Source: Heterobilharzia americana (Eukaryota; Platyhelminthes; Trematoda; Strigeidida; Schistosomatidae). From it: DNA of 64,000 nt. Made by a program: the position numbers and the translations under genes. Shown one piece after another: positions 1 to 11,689 of the stretch (positions within the stretch are counted from its first letter, which is position 1; each line of letters begins with the position of its first letter). Below the pieces are notes generated by a model. That model ran no database searches. It was not told the origin of the DNA and worked only from the letters and a program-made list of their open reading frames with translations. The DNA is taken from the NCBI GenBank assembly GCA_944470555.2, contig OX104130.1, positions 51,989,491 through 52,053,490 of the forward strand, read 5' to 3'.

Positions 1-556
1 GTCACCAAGAGGTATAGACTGTAACGACTAGTCCCCTACCGCTTTAAGAAGGAGAAGATATAGGAGATTCACTTGGAAAGGCTAGATTAGTGTTTGTTCA
101 AAAGTACTCACTGTTTCCTTTTGCTGGTAACCTAAATACTGCACTATGTAATTAGTCTACTCACCACTTATTGTCTCGGTTCCCTGGATAGACTATTACA
201 AACACACAGACATAGAGCGAGTATCTTGCTACTAATAATATTTTTTGTTCAACTTTACAGAAATAGATTGATAGTGTAAAAAAGTACTCTCGTATTTTGA
301 TATAGAGACAGAAAATTCACTCGAAGGAATCGTTTCTTAAATGAATGCTTATAGTTTGGTTAAGGTCTTAAGGAATTTATTTTACTTGATTGTAATAACC
401 CTCCAGTTTTAACACAAGCTATCCAAACAAATCTGTTAGCTATACAAAGAATCTCCAGACTAAAATACTTTATATACCATTAGATTCAATAGGACAATCA
501 ACCTTCAAGACAATTTCTTTACATTTTCATTACTTGTAAATAATATCAAGTTAGCT

Positions 557-557
<1 letters not shown>

Positions 558-598
<41 letters not shown>
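558..598. repeat. (TA)n microsatellite
   Basis: An uninterrupted TA dinucleotide run of about 38 bases after a short CATA lead-in. No retroelement end touches it, unlike several other TA runs in the window. Confidence 0.9.
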
Positions 599-603
<5 letters not shown>

Positions 604-915
604 TAAGTGGAACTGGAAGGCGTGATGAACACATTACACATTCATGTAAATTTTATAAAATTTTCTAACCTTTTGTGATGCTTTTATCAAATAAGAGGAG
701 TAAAACGAAACACAGAGGTTTGAAGCGAATGAGTTTATCTCAAACAACTCTGACTGCAATTCTGAGCACGAACTGCAGGTTATTGCAGGAAGAAGGGGTT
801 GAATAACAATCTCTTCTATCCGCCTATTTGTAGCGAAATGCTACAGTAATTCTACAGCAAGAAACTTCGTTGCATGATATCTGTGATGATAATTTGGTTT
901 CGCTGAATGGTTTCA

Positions 916-1576
916 AAATATTCCGTCAGGCTCGACGTAGGTCTGCTAAGGAAGGGGGAGGTGGCGCAGCTGCTTTCATCAGTACCCACCAATGTATTTC
1001 GAGTTACACATGCTTCGAATTCTCAACTGATTAAACAGACTGCATCACTGTAAGATGCCATTAAAAACATCTTGAAAAATATCGTTTTATTTAAATCACA
1101 AACATTTACCCCGAATTATCTAGTTTCTCTGATATATTCATAGAATTCACAGCCCCTAGACTCTCTGTTTTCCTGTCAACAATGTATGGTGGTTTTAATT
1201 ATTATGACTAAAATTTTCTCACAATCCTTAGTCACCAAAGCCTTGTTAACTTAACAACACGTCGGGATGTAACGCTAGACTTAGTATTGGTCAGTGACAG
1301 TTATACATACGAAACTCAAAAGAGAGTCCCACTGCTCAGGTCAGATCATCGCATTACACTTCCTTTTCCTAAAACATATGCGAAACTATACAAAACAGCC
1401 TTCACATGTCCGTATAAGAAAGTCGTGTATAGAAACTACTCACAAGATAACACATTTGAACTAAGAGAAATGCTACAGGGTACAGACTGGAATATATTTG
1501 GGAACGATGCTTTGAACGATACTATTCATGGGGTGACGTTCTATCTCAAGTTTTGGCGGCAGTGAAGGGTGGTGGC
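916..1576 (+). mobile_element. CR1-like non-LTR retrotransposon remnant, endonuclease part
   Basis: Degenerate apurinic-type endonuclease end of a CR1/jockey-like element. The frame at 1260-1560 reads TSRRDVTLDLVLVSDSYT and later VPLLRSDHRITLPFPK. This resembles the endonuclease C-terminus (RGD-x-TLDLV, SDH) of this clade, followed by the YKKVVYRNYS linker. Upstream sequence from about 916 is frameshifted but similar in style. An F1 repeat then interrupts it at 1577-1712. The reverse transcriptase part resumes downstream on the same strand. Confidence 0.6.
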
Positions 1577-1712
1577 TACCAGTGGAATCCGGAAGGCGCG
1601 TTTTGCCCAACTTGGGACTCATCAGTGAGTGATGTTCTTCCCAGTAAGATTCGAACCTGAGACTGGTCACTTCAAATTCCAAAGCGTTATCCACTAGGTC
1701 ACCAAGTCACAA
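1577..1712 (-). mobile_element. F1 tRNA-headed hammerhead SINE (Sm-alpha-like), internally shortened
   Basis: On the minus strand a tRNA-like head (A box around GACCTAGTGGATAACGC, B box AGGTTCGAATC) precedes a hammerhead-like core CTGATGAGTCCCAAG. The GAAA strand is mutated (GGGCAAAAC), so it is probably inactive. The usual spacer with ACATCCAG is missing. It lies inside the CR1-like element and is therefore younger than it. Confidence 0.7.
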
Positions 1713-3070
1713 CATGTCTATGGGCACCGCTCAATTCGGTTCAACCAATGATAAGACAAGCAATATCATATATCTTAAGTTTGCCTAGATACCTGTTACC
1801 CTACCCTTCGATCGGATATCTTCTCCTCAACTTAAGAGACTAAGAAGTGAAAAAAGGCTATATAAAGTAAGTGACAACGCTAGTTCTCGTTGACTGAACG
1901 TTTCAGTTAGGTTAGAGATTAAACTACTGAGTCTACAATATAACCACAAATGTTTATCATGAGAAAGCTTCTCCAGCATTTGGAAACGATTAAAAAACCT
2001 CAGTGGTAATAAACACCTCAGTAAAAAGCCATATGTTTATATCTCGGCCTTAAACAAACCGTTTATACGCCAACTCAACTGTTTCAATCCACTATATCCC
2101 TCCATTTCCAGTGAAGAATGTCCGAAATTCACCGAGAAAGAAGTTCTAAAATGTTTCAAATCTTTGAACCCCTAATACAGTTTGTGACCGAATGGCATGT
2201 GAAGTTTTATAGTCACGAAATATGCTAATATATTATGCCATCCACTAACTAACATGTTTAAGAGATCGTCCTCAGGAAACCCAGTACCAGCTGTCTGGAA
2301 AGATATTGAAGCAGTCCCCTTACCTAAGTTGGTGACTCCAAGTGCATGTTTGGAACTCCGTCAAATTACGGTTTCTTCTGGGTTTCTGAAAATAATGAAG
2401 AAACTGATAATACCTGTGTCTGAACCAAAACTGGAAGTTTTCGAAGATCCTAATCAGTTTCCATGAAAAAGTAAAAGAAACACTCTGGATGCCGACACTG
2501 TCTTCTATTACAATATTGCTTATAATCTTGACAGAAATGTCCAGTATGTTAGGTATGCCTTTTTAGACTATACTTCATCATTTCATACTGTTCCAAGACC
2601 CCTTTTGATGGACAGGCTAGCTGGGACACATATTGAGTCCTAAATAATCAACTGGCTGTATTCCTATTCCTCTGAAAGGAAAAACTATACTGCTCACAGA
2701 AAGAAGCAGTCCATCTTATTGCTTACTGAGGCCAGCGTACCCCAAGGTGCCGTTCTTTCCACCACCTCCGTCTATCTCTCCATATGATTTACCATGTTTA
2801 ACTACCATCGATTTTATCAAATGCGCTGATGACCTAAAAGTATCCGTAACTGTCTCCTCTTCAAAAGACTGTTCTCAATTGCACAATCCTCCTATCTACT
2901 GTTAGATGATGGTTCTGCGTAAATGGTCTTGTGCCTAATTCTTCAAAATGTCCGACTATAAACTTTACTTTTAGATATGAGCATAACTTATGTAAATTGC
3001 TTACGCCTCATGATTTCTGGTTGTGTACAACGACAAAAGTGTTAAAAATAAATCAACTAATCAACTCTTG
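1713..3070 (+). mobile_element. CR1-like non-LTR retrotransposon remnant, reverse transcriptase part
   Basis: Continuation of the element at 916-1576. Frameshifted reverse transcriptase motifs appear in the right order: AVWKDIEAVPLPK (about 2293), ITVSSGFLKIMKKL (about 2365), TLDADTVFYYNIAYNLDR, YVRYAFLDYTSSFHTVPR (about 2548-2600) and ASVPQGAVLS (about 2733). The YADD-like catalytic box is replaced by a broken frame. Several stops and frame changes make this a dead copy. The 3' end is uncertain, near a run ending AAATCAACTAATCAACTC. Confidence 0.7.
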
Positions 3071-3588
3071 TTTTTGAAGGTAAACTAATTAAAGAGTAGA
3101 CAGCTTGCTTTTACGTATTCATTTATTTATTATGAATTCAATCCCTAACGTGGTTCTTTACCTAAGTTAGCTCTGCATTTTCAGGAAATTTGCAAATGGA
3201 ATAAATATTCTTATCTTTAATATGCAATTTCAACTTATTTCATACTGCTATGTATATATATGCACCGTTTCTGTCCAACTAATGCTAAGTGATATGCTGA
3301 AAAGTCTGTACAGAATAAAGTCACCATTATTATTATCAAACGCAAGGCTAAATATGGTAATTATTGTTTTTAGCCACTGAGATGACTGTAATTTGATAGT
3401 TCCCATTGTGACATTAGGAGAAAAGTACTTAGCAAAGAGACTCTGTTCAACAAACTTGTTCTCAAGCTGCACACTCCAGTTCATACACAGTTCATATAAT
3501 ATCTGAAAGATGTATCCAGTGATGAAGTTTAATTAATTCATATACTTCATGTCAAGAAACTCGATGTCCAATATTAATGATTGATAGT
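3071..3588. other. No recognised feature
   Basis: AT-rich sequence. A 78-codon minus-strand open frame at 3248-3484 has no recognisable motif and is probably chance. Confidence 0.4.
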
Positions 3589-3666
3589 GGCTAGCTGTGG
3601 AATCCAGGAATCGCGTTTCGTCCATATTTGCGACTCGTCAGCCAGATGTAACTGCCTCCAAGCAAC
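3589..3666 (-). mobile_element. F1 hammerhead SINE, head truncated
   Basis: Only the ribozyme part of an F1 repeat remains, from the TAGCCAC-type tail through the hammerhead to the GGCAGTT spacer. The tRNA-like head is missing. It faces a second F1 copy at 3700-3995 on the other strand, making an inverted pair. Confidence 0.7.
3602..3647 (-). ncRNA. Hammerhead ribozyme (F1), core intact, UUC triplet
   Basis: Minus strand: stem I ATCTGG/CTGGAT pairs fully counting G-U pairs. The core CTGACGA and the GAAA strand are intact. Stem II has three pairs (GTC/GAC). The cleavage triplet is UUC (an allowed NUH) instead of the usual GUC. Stem III is weak because the strand reads ACGCGATT instead of ACGCGCGT. 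Cleavage would fall between 3608 and 3607. Activity is possible but probably slow. Confidence 0.55.
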
Positions 3667-3699
3667 ATTGAAGCCGCCCCTGTCAGACAAAAGTGGCTT

Positions 3700-3995
3700 T
3701 TGCGGATCGGTGGTCTAGTGGATTACGCGCTGGCATTTGGACTGATCGGCCCCAAGTTCGAGCCCCAGTGGTAATAACATCACTCACTAAGAGGCAGGCA
3801 TATCAGCTGATGAGTCCCAAATAAGAAAACGTGCGGGTCCTAAATTTCAACGTTAGCTGCTATCCATCATTAAGATACAATTTAAACACAGACAGTATCG
3901 AGACATCCGTACAGGAGCCTATTTGACAAGAGACCGATCATTTTGGTCCAATCAACGATGGGATAATATTAGCAACAACATCTATGCTCAATGTC
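3700..3995 (+). mobile_element. F1 tRNA-headed hammerhead SINE with 3' module
   Basis: Plus strand: tRNA-like head (TGGTCTAGTGGATTACGCG, then AAGTTCGAGCCCC), the spacer with CACTCACT, and a decayed hammerhead (CTGATGAGTCCC but AAGAAAAC in place of GGACGAAAC). It is followed from about 3893 by the conserved module beginning CAGTATCGAGACATCC. The ribozyme stem II is broken, so it is inactive by inspection. Confidence 0.7.
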
Positions 3996-4924
3996 TGTAA
4001 CTCTATCCAATCACATAATAAATGATATTCAAGAACATGAAATACATTGGTTTACAAAACTTTCTATTTCCTTTTTGGTATTGCAGTGCATCTGACAGGA
4101 AAAATCTGGCTTGAATACTTATTCTAGACCCATTAATGAACTGTTCGGATAAACTTTATTGGTAGGAGCACTATTTCAGAACCCTAGTTAAATTATTTGA
4201 AATCTTATTTTTGTGATGGTTATATCAAACAGATAGCCTGTTTAAGGTTACTAGTTTCAAACAAAAGACCTACTGATTTAAAGACTGATTGAAAGAAATG
4301 ACTAACCAAGGGATTTTGATGCTGTAATACATCAAGATGAAATAAGACTACAGGATTCGATTCAGCTGATTGACTTTATAAGGTGAACATATAATAGTAA
4401 GTGAAAACTAGGCACTTACTCAGGCTCTTGACTTTTTGTTTTATTCTTTCAGATCAAATCAAATCGAAATTTGAATGGTAACCAAGGTGATCTTTATATT
4501 TCATGTCAAGATTTATACTACTCACAGTAGTTTGTATGGGACACCTAAATCTACTGTCAGTCATTCTGTGGGGAAATTAAAGCGTGTAATTCGAAGATCA
4601 TTAAAATTGAAAGTAGAGTTAATTTCTAACATCTAATACAGACCAGGACACGCTGAAGATTGAGTCATCATAAAGATTATAGTGCAGTTATCACCTGTAT
4701 TAAGTTCTAATTTCATATCAACTGACTGACACCATCTTTCGGTGTTGTGTCTAACAAACTGCAGCTAAGAACTGCGGGATCATTACTATGAAACCAGAAT
4801 TGTGCGCTGCCGAAGGTTCCTTTAAAAATGAGAGTTAAATTGATATCCTGTATATTTCATGAATTAATTTGTCGAATTATTACAATATGCAGCAGAAAAT
4901 GTCATTAAATAAGACAAAATCACA
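3996..4924. other. No recognised feature
   Basis: AT-rich intergenic-type sequence. I see no gene, repeat or RNA signature in it. Confidence 0.4.
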
Positions 4925-5050
4925 TCTCATAGTTTAATTGGTAGGCCACCGGGCAAGTAACCCGGAGGTCACTCGTTCAAACCCTGTTGCGGCTTAGATT
5001 TTCATTTCACCTTCAATCATCACCCAGTATCAATATCACAACAAACAAAC
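4925..5050 (+). mobile_element. F4 tRNA-derived SINE fragment
   Basis: A tRNA-like segment with a strong anticodon-type stem (CCGGG CAAGTAA CCCGG) and a T-arm-like CGTTCAAACCC. It is followed by a tail ATTTTCATTTCACCTTCAAT and CATCACCCAGTAT that recurs at 34300-34415. Position 33 of the anticodon loop is not U and the acceptor stem does not close, so it is a tRNA-derived repeat and not a tRNA gene. No hammerhead is visible in this family. Confidence 0.55.
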
Positions 5051-7465
5051 CAACTGAAATTATTTCGTCACAGCTGATCATTTGTGATTGTTCAGATACT
5101 GAATCAAAATGTTTAACTACATATGCATATGTTTTATTTATCACGGTGACGGGCGAAATGTGCTACACAGAATTTTATTGACACTTATTGAAATCATATG
5201 GAAAGACTGTCTTGCTTGCATTAATCTACTTATGCATAGTTTTTGTTCACTTAAACACTCAACTTCTGCTTATTTGCTTTTCCTAACATCATTTGTCTCC
5301 ATATCTATAAATAGGGGAAAATGGACGGTTTTTAATTGGATAACATCTAAAGAAATTAGTTCTCTTGTAAGATTTAAACAGAGGAAGGAGAAGACGAAGG
5401 TTGTCTGGAATATGTATTGTATTAGTGCAATGCATCTCAAACAATCCGAATGGTCATACATGGACTTATCGAACTATTAATATGAAAATTTACGAAAAAG
5501 GTCAAATAGGTCAATAGAAAACATATGAATAGGAAGGGCAGGACAGAAAGAGAATTTGGTATGGAAATTAAAATCAATACTACATAGGTAAGTTGGTTTT
5601 GTATATATGGATGTAGTTTAGATATATGGATGTATAGAGCTTTATCAAGGTTAGACACTTGGCCTTAACCACTTTTATGTCTAGTACTTTAAAGGCTGTT
5701 TTCATGTCTACCCTGTGACTAGTTGCTAGTCTATGTTTGACAGTGGATGAAGATGGACTTTTGTCACCCCCACTTATCAGATCGGTTCAGGCCATTTGCT
5801 TCTGAGGCCACTTAAGCACATTTTCGACCATTCTTAACAGCATACCACAATTACCCCTTCCTATGTATGCATGTATCATAAACATAGTGGGATATGATGC
5901 AATCGCTTATATTTTGTTTTGGTTTGCGTTGTCATGTGGACTTTACCTTCTCTACAATGATGATCTTGGTTGTAGATGACTGGTCTGAGACTTTCTTTTT
6001 ACAATAAATCTATATGAATCACTTTTAAATGGTTATGGGATGTAGACATTTTTCTTAGGATAGGAACACTGCATACTTTAAAATCCCACATAACTTTTCA
6101 CCTGCTAATAAATTTCAATAGGCAGCCATTCTGCATTAAAGTTGTCACGATCCGTCCTGTTAAATAAAAGCTGGATAACAGCTATGGAAACTAAGGTGTT
6201 GTCCTATCTAGTTCGACTTCACGATTTAACCATTCCTCCGTCAGTCTTGACAGATCCGATAAGTACAGATGACAAACCCCCATCTTCATCTGTAACAAAA
6301 CGCATACTGGAAACTATCCATACGGTTAACATAACAACACACATCAAAGTACTAAACATAAAAGTGGTCAGAACCGAATGCGTAAATTTGTTGAAGATCT
6401 GGACATCCGTAAACTCTCTTTATTCAGACAAAAACAACTTGTACACACGTTGAGACTACCTAGGTAGTACTGATTTTAGCTTCCATGCCAAGAAAGATGT
6501 GATTTAGATTTTGTTTCTTCTCTGTTCTGCTCTTCCTACTCCTATGTTTCCGATTGATTTAACTGACCTTTATCTTAAACATTCGTATAAATAATTTGAC
6601 AAATCTATATCCGATCAGATTGTTCAAAATGTTTGGCACTAATAAATTGCATGTTTCACAAGGTCTATATCTTTTCATTATGTTGTTTGAATTATATTTA
6701 TTACCATCAATACAAGGCTTTAGAGGATCTCTCTAAAATGACTTAAGACTCCCAAGATGGGATTAAATGGCTCTACAACTTACGATCATATATTTTTCAT
6801 GTTCTCTTTATTAGCTTTATTAAACGACAAACAAAAAAAATAATAAAAGCTCAGAGAAAACTGATTTTTTTTAGGAGTGATTCATAAGAACCTAGTGAAA
6901 TAATTCATTATTATAAAATGTCTTTCATTTATGACCTGTTTAAAATGTTGCCAAAAAAAACATGTTTATACAGGAACTTCCTTCTTCTGGTAAATTAACA
7001 CTACACCCAAAGAAAATGTTTAACACAGTCAACTAATCCTTTATCAGAAGCACCAAACTAACTGTGAACCTTATAGTTTAAATTAAACAGGCCAAATAAC
7101 ATCGTACATTTTTAAAAATAATTCTATATGTAATCCCAAAATCTTGATAAACCCCTCTGTCTCTTCTCACTGGTCACCTTCAGAATGATTCTTTTAACAC
7201 TAACCGCCTTTCAGTCATAAATAAGGCGATAAGTAATCACGGTATAGGTTTGGATATTGAAATTAGTTTTAGACGAAGATTCCTTCACGTTAGGCAGTCA
7301 GAACTAGTATGTGGTAAGGAAAGCTTCAGTTGTGCAGAAGCCTGAAATCTAACTTCATTGGTTATTCAATATATCTTGACTTCATTATTAATTTCATGAT
7401 GCTTATTATTTCGTCAATAATTCTATAGTTAAAATATTAGGTAGACAAAAAAATAGTTTAGTTTT
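5051..7465. other. No recognised gene; open frame of 103 codons at 6142-6453
   Basis: Mostly AT-rich sequence. The plus-strand frame at 6142-6453 (starting MSRSVLLNKSWITAM) has no motif I can assign and no clear splice sites; it could be a decayed element fragment. The stretch 5650-6020 is more GC-rich than its surroundings and may be an unrecognised old repeat. Confidence 0.3.
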
Positions 7466-7960
7466 CAATTTTTTACTCATCACGGACTGAAACCTATTGG
7501 ATAACCGTACAGCTGTTTCGTCCCAATATGGGACACCTTAGCAGCTAACACACAACCCCACCGCGAATCCAACTCAAACCCTTCAACTTTCAAGGTGAAT
7601 GTGTTAACCATTCAGCCACTGGGTTGAATTTTAATGGTACATTGTTTCTTACTTTTGCCAATTCGCGATGTAGTGCGACTATCGACCAAAATCTTCAGTT
7701 GGCATCCGCTTCACTTCTGGATGCCTGGTCCCACTGGTTATGGCTTTCCATTAGAACGTTGAGATACCCATCTCTAAATATGTCAGTAATGAGCACTTCA
7801 CAGTAATACAATTTGAGGTTTGTGGAGACTTTGGTTTTAAAGTAATATTCATCACGGTTGTATATTGCTGAGGAGTCCTATACTTGAATGAAACAGCTGT
7901 ATAGTGCCCCGATGTTTTCAATGCTTCTCCAACTGTTATCAGTCTGTTAAGGGTACAACC
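7466..7960. mobile_element. F2 palindromic tRNA/hammerhead element
   Basis: The left arm (minus sense) starts at about CATCACGGACTGA and includes a decayed hammerhead and a tRNA-like head (complement of TGGCTGAATGGTTAACAC). A central part follows with CAATTCGCGATGTAGTGC and TTCAGTTGGCATCCGCTTC, which recurs in the other F2 copies. The right arm (plus sense) holds a second hammerhead at about 7867-7907. The two arms are inverted copies, giving one element of about 500 bp with terminal inverted repeats. Confidence 0.7.
7867..7907 (+). ncRNA. Hammerhead ribozyme (F2), core kept, stem II weak
   Basis: CTGAGGA core and GAAA are present with cleavage triplet GUA (allowed NUH). Stem III ACAGCTGT is intact. 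Stem II has decayed (GTCC against GAAT), so activity is doubtful. Confidence 0.4.
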
Positions 7961-8494
7961 TTGAAAATGAAATCCGTATTAAGTTTAAAATTGTTGAACT
8001 GTATTTTTATATTTTAACAAAGCCTGTTAATTCATGAAAACCTTCGCAACCAGTCAATACTTCGACTTATTGAGAAAGGTGTAATTATAAGACTGGTTAG
8101 ATGTTTCTTTTCAGAAAGGCTATGACAGTAGGCAGTTTTGTTCCTCATTACCCTGGCAATAATCTTTCTATCTTTCCACCACTTCTTCTGAGGAATAGAG
8201 CGAGCATCAAGGTTTTTTATTCAAAAATGTATTTTTCAGTTGTTTATGCCTATATTAACAACCTACCTTCTTTTAAAGTAGAACCAAGTGTGCTAATTAT
8301 ATCAAGCTACGGCTTCAAGATCTTAATTCTATCAAAATTCACAGTTTAACTGCGTCAGCGGTTATCTGTTTCATTATCTGACTGCTTCTAAATCAATATT
8401 CAGTCTACTGAAATCGCAACCATACGGACTTAGCCAAATTTATAATTTAGCGGATGAAATATATTTGTAGAAACCCACACAATCCAATTTGATT
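7961..8494. other. No recognised feature
   Basis: AT-rich. The 82-codon open frame at 8101-8349 has no recognised motif and is likely chance. Confidence 0.35.
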
Positions 8495-8645
8495 TGTTCT
8501 ATCCACTAAGTATAAATGCGATAACTTGTACAGGTTTTATTCTCTAAGAAAGTGGCGTTGGTGATGTCGTGAAATACAGAAATTTTCAACTTTTTTCATC
8601 CATTAAGTTTTAACAAATATACTTCATTTATGAATCATTTAACTG
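8495..8645 (-). mobile_element. Penelope-like element fragment related to the copy at 12590-12720
   Basis: The stretch with ATAACTTGTACAGG, TTTTATTCTCT and AAATTTTCAACTTTTTTCA runs parallel to 12600-12720 (ATAACTTGTACAGC, TTTCATTCTCT, then TTTACAAATATGTTTCAT). The latter belongs to a minus-strand Penelope-like remnant. Only about 150 bases are shared, with no coding frame kept here. Confidence 0.4.
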
Positions 8646-9892
8646 AGGCTCAATTTATTCAACTGCATCAGGTTAAAACTGTATTTTATTGTTTTCCGTG
8701 AAGTTTAATCAGTGAAATATTATCATATAAGGTAGATTTTCTTTTACTTGTTTTAGTAGTGTTCACATATCATGGAGCCACTATTTGCTCCCCGCCCCCT
8801 GTAAGGTATTTGTTTTAACAAGGTAAGTTAGTTGGTGCTTTTATCAATCACGATCGGTGAAGATAGCTGGGATATATTCAACGCGGCGTTCATTCACCGA
8901 GGTTTGGACATCCAAGTAGTATCATTAGCCCTCACACAATAGGTGTTGCTCATTTTTCTACTGTATGCTGGTACATAAGACTTCTGACTGTATAATTTAA
9001 AATAATTTTTTTTCAAGAAATAAACACATATTGGTAACTGGAGTGGGCTGATGATGACAGGAGTTGAATGATGGATGATTGAATCAAGATACAGAACCGA
9101 TCCACGAAGACATGCTACTGAGCTGTCTGGTAAGAAAAAGCTGAACTTTTAAGTTGGGCTCGATGAAGCAGGTAAAAAACTGTAGAATACCATACCTAAA
9201 ATATAATACAAAACTGTGAATACATTCATATTTATAGTAATATAGTCCATAAAAATCTTACCAGCAAGTACCGCTTTTACTTGTCTTATCAATATTTTTT
9301 AGCTTTTTCTGTTATCTGACTTTAGTACTTTCATCCTACTCTCTCCTACCTCACCCACTTTGTTTAAAATTGCCGATATTAGCTGTGACAATGGGAACCA
9401 ATATACAACTTTACTAGATCTACTTTCTTTTTATCCATCCATCTAAACTAGTCCGTTTGCAAAACTTTCCGTAAATGTATTTTTACTACACTAAAACTAG
9501 TCTTCACTATAATTTAATGGCTGCTAAATTACACCTGATATATGATCTAAGACCGTTGCTAAGCTGAACGTGAAACCCCCCTCACCTGAGCTCATATTCA
9601 GATATTTTTAACATTGTTTGACAATAATTAGATTAAAAGGGAAGGTAGATTAGTGTGATATTTAAACCAGCTGCTATTGGGTTTGTAGTCTATTGTTTTA
9701 TGAAGTGAGCTGTTCAGCCAGACTAAACTAAACAGGTCTCAGTTTTACTATAATCATCCAGGGCAATTTCTCAAACTGTGCTAATCTGGATTATCTCATG
9801 AAATAACGATGATGAAACTAATGAACACAGACTTTGATTAATGAAACTCTTTCTTGAACTGAAGTTCTAATATATACTACTGATTGTGTTGT
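8646..9892. other. No recognised feature
   Basis: No coding or repeat signature recognised. A short GC-rich patch (CTCCCCGCCCCCTG) lies near 8789. Confidence 0.35.
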
Positions 9893-10085
9893 TGTCTGCT
9901 TGGTGACTAGAAGTGATTAGAATTTAGGACACCAAGCCGACGAGTCCCAAACAGGACGAAACTTTTATCTTGGATTCCAATGCGAGCCATCAAGTAGGCA
10001 TTATCGAGACAGGAGTTCATCTACCAACAGAAGGGGAGAAATTCGACCCACTGTAGCGACCGGACATTACTAGCATCAAACAACA
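9893..10085 (+). mobile_element. F1 hammerhead SINE 3' half with module
   Basis: Starts shortly before a hammerhead at about 9940-9986. The ribozyme keeps stem I (CCAAG/CTTGG), stem II (GTCC/GGAC), GAAAC and an AUC triplet, but the core reads CCGACGA instead of CTGACGA, a change at the essential U4. The conserved module follows from about 9998 (GGCATTATCGAGAC). The head is missing. Confidence 0.65.
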
Positions 10086-10626
10086 TTTCTGAGTAGTCAG
10101 CCGCGCAACTGAATGAATTCATCACAATGAAACTGACCACTAGCCCAACAAAATGTATAGATAAGTATTCACTGAAACACTATGATATAAGTTGTCTTAA
10201 ACGACAAAGTATTAGCCATTACTTACTAGGCTATTTCATAAAAATTGTAATAAGATCTGCTTCTAATCTCAAATTGTTGTGATGCCCCAGTTTTATATGA
10301 AACATTGTTATTGATCTGATCATTTTAACGTGTCATTCCCACACCATTTTTACGGTATGACTAGTAGTCTATTTTCTGCTAATTGGTTAATCTTACTCTT
10401 ACTATGCAAATGCCTCAAATTGAGGACAAGGTCATTTTTCATGTGTGTACTTATTCACGTGTTTTAGATTGAATTATTATTATATTCTCGCCGTAAACTC
10501 TCCCATCATCCAGCTTCGGTCTTCTCTCTATTCGTCCCGGGGTTGCAGTCAGTGGCTCCTGCGTCTAAGTTAGCTGTCAGCCGAGCGCGCGTATTACATT
10601 CGTTCTGGAATACATATACATATACG

Positions 10627-10632
<6 letters not shown>
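10086..10632. other. No recognised feature; GC-richer patch at 10485-10610
   Basis: AT-rich except for a patch with CGTCCCGGGGTTGCAGTCAG and AGCCGAGCGCGCG just before the large TA array. I cannot assign it to a known element. Confidence 0.3.

Positions 10633-10702
<70 letters not shown>
10633..10702. repeat. (TA)n microsatellite
   Basis: An uninterrupted TA run of about 70 bases, the longest in the window, preceded by imperfect ATACATATAC repeats. Confidence 0.95.
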
Positions 10703-10703
<1 letters not shown>

Positions 10704-11689
10704 CTGTTAGCGTTCGAAAGCATAACACAAATAAAATAAAAACGTCACTACGTTTTTCTCAAAACTCTATTCTTATGCAAAACAAGTGGTTTTATCCATG
10801 TACTGTTTTAGATATACCATTAGAGTTTTTCTCGTCTGATTGTAAATGATAATAAATGAATGTTTTGTCAATAAGTAATTGATTCGGAGATGGTCATAAT
10901 CATTAGTTCATTCCACTTAATAGATCACTGAATACTTAAATTGTCAGATGGGTTTGACGTCATAAACTTTAAGTTTCGTAGCGAGTAAATTACCATATAG
11001 CCACTAACTAGCTTCAATGTCATTTGACCACATATTTCGAATCTAGTTCGTTTCCAATGCAAAACACTAGTAACCACCTGAAAAATGCATTATGTTTACA
11101 TTAGATGTATACGCTACAGTGACCTCATATTTATGAGGCACGATTCATATTTTTTTTTATCATGAACTCTACTCATCTAAACTTTTAATTAGCTGACTGA
11201 AAAATGATTTTTATGGACTTCAGGATAAAAAAAATTCACCTAACAGAGTTGAATAAGTTGAGCATAAAGTAAGTGGAAATATATTTGTAAAATTTCAATG
11301 AGGTAGAAAAGTAAATTTCTGATGTTTTGTGACCTCGTGGAATTCACTTCTCCAAAAAATGAAACTTGTACAAGTTATCCCATTTTTTGATAGTGAGTGG
11401 AGACAAATAAGATTACGTTATTCACACATGATAATAATAATAATAGTATGGGAATAGGTGTCATCGTTATCAGTTATTGGTCCACGAGTTAAAGGCGAAG
11501 CTGTGAATGTGTGTGTATATGTGAATGGCCTAAAAAGTGTGAGAAAAATAAAATTTATGCAGAACTGAGTCTTTTTTTGTGTGTATGCACTGTAGTGTGT
11601 CAGATGTACTGTCCAAGTTGCTTGGACAGTTAGGCCTTCCTTTCTGTTGAGGGCATTAGGATTCAACATCTTATGAGATGCTACAGCTA
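10703..11689. other. No recognised feature
   Basis: AT-rich. The minus-strand frame at 11418-11669 contains simple-sequence residues (YTHTFTA, HTIIIIIM) and looks spurious. Confidence 0.35.

Noticed and set aside
4925..4990. Possible tRNA gene with a strong anticodon stem
   Set aside because: The loop lacks U33, the acceptor stem does not close, and the tail recurs at 34300. It is a tRNA-derived repeat.
6142..6453. 103-codon open frame as a small gene
   Set aside because: No recognisable motif, no clear splice or promoter context, and the composition matches non-coding surroundings.
9940..9986. Active hammerhead
   Set aside because: Stems, GAAA and the AUC triplet are kept, but the invariant U4 of the core is C.
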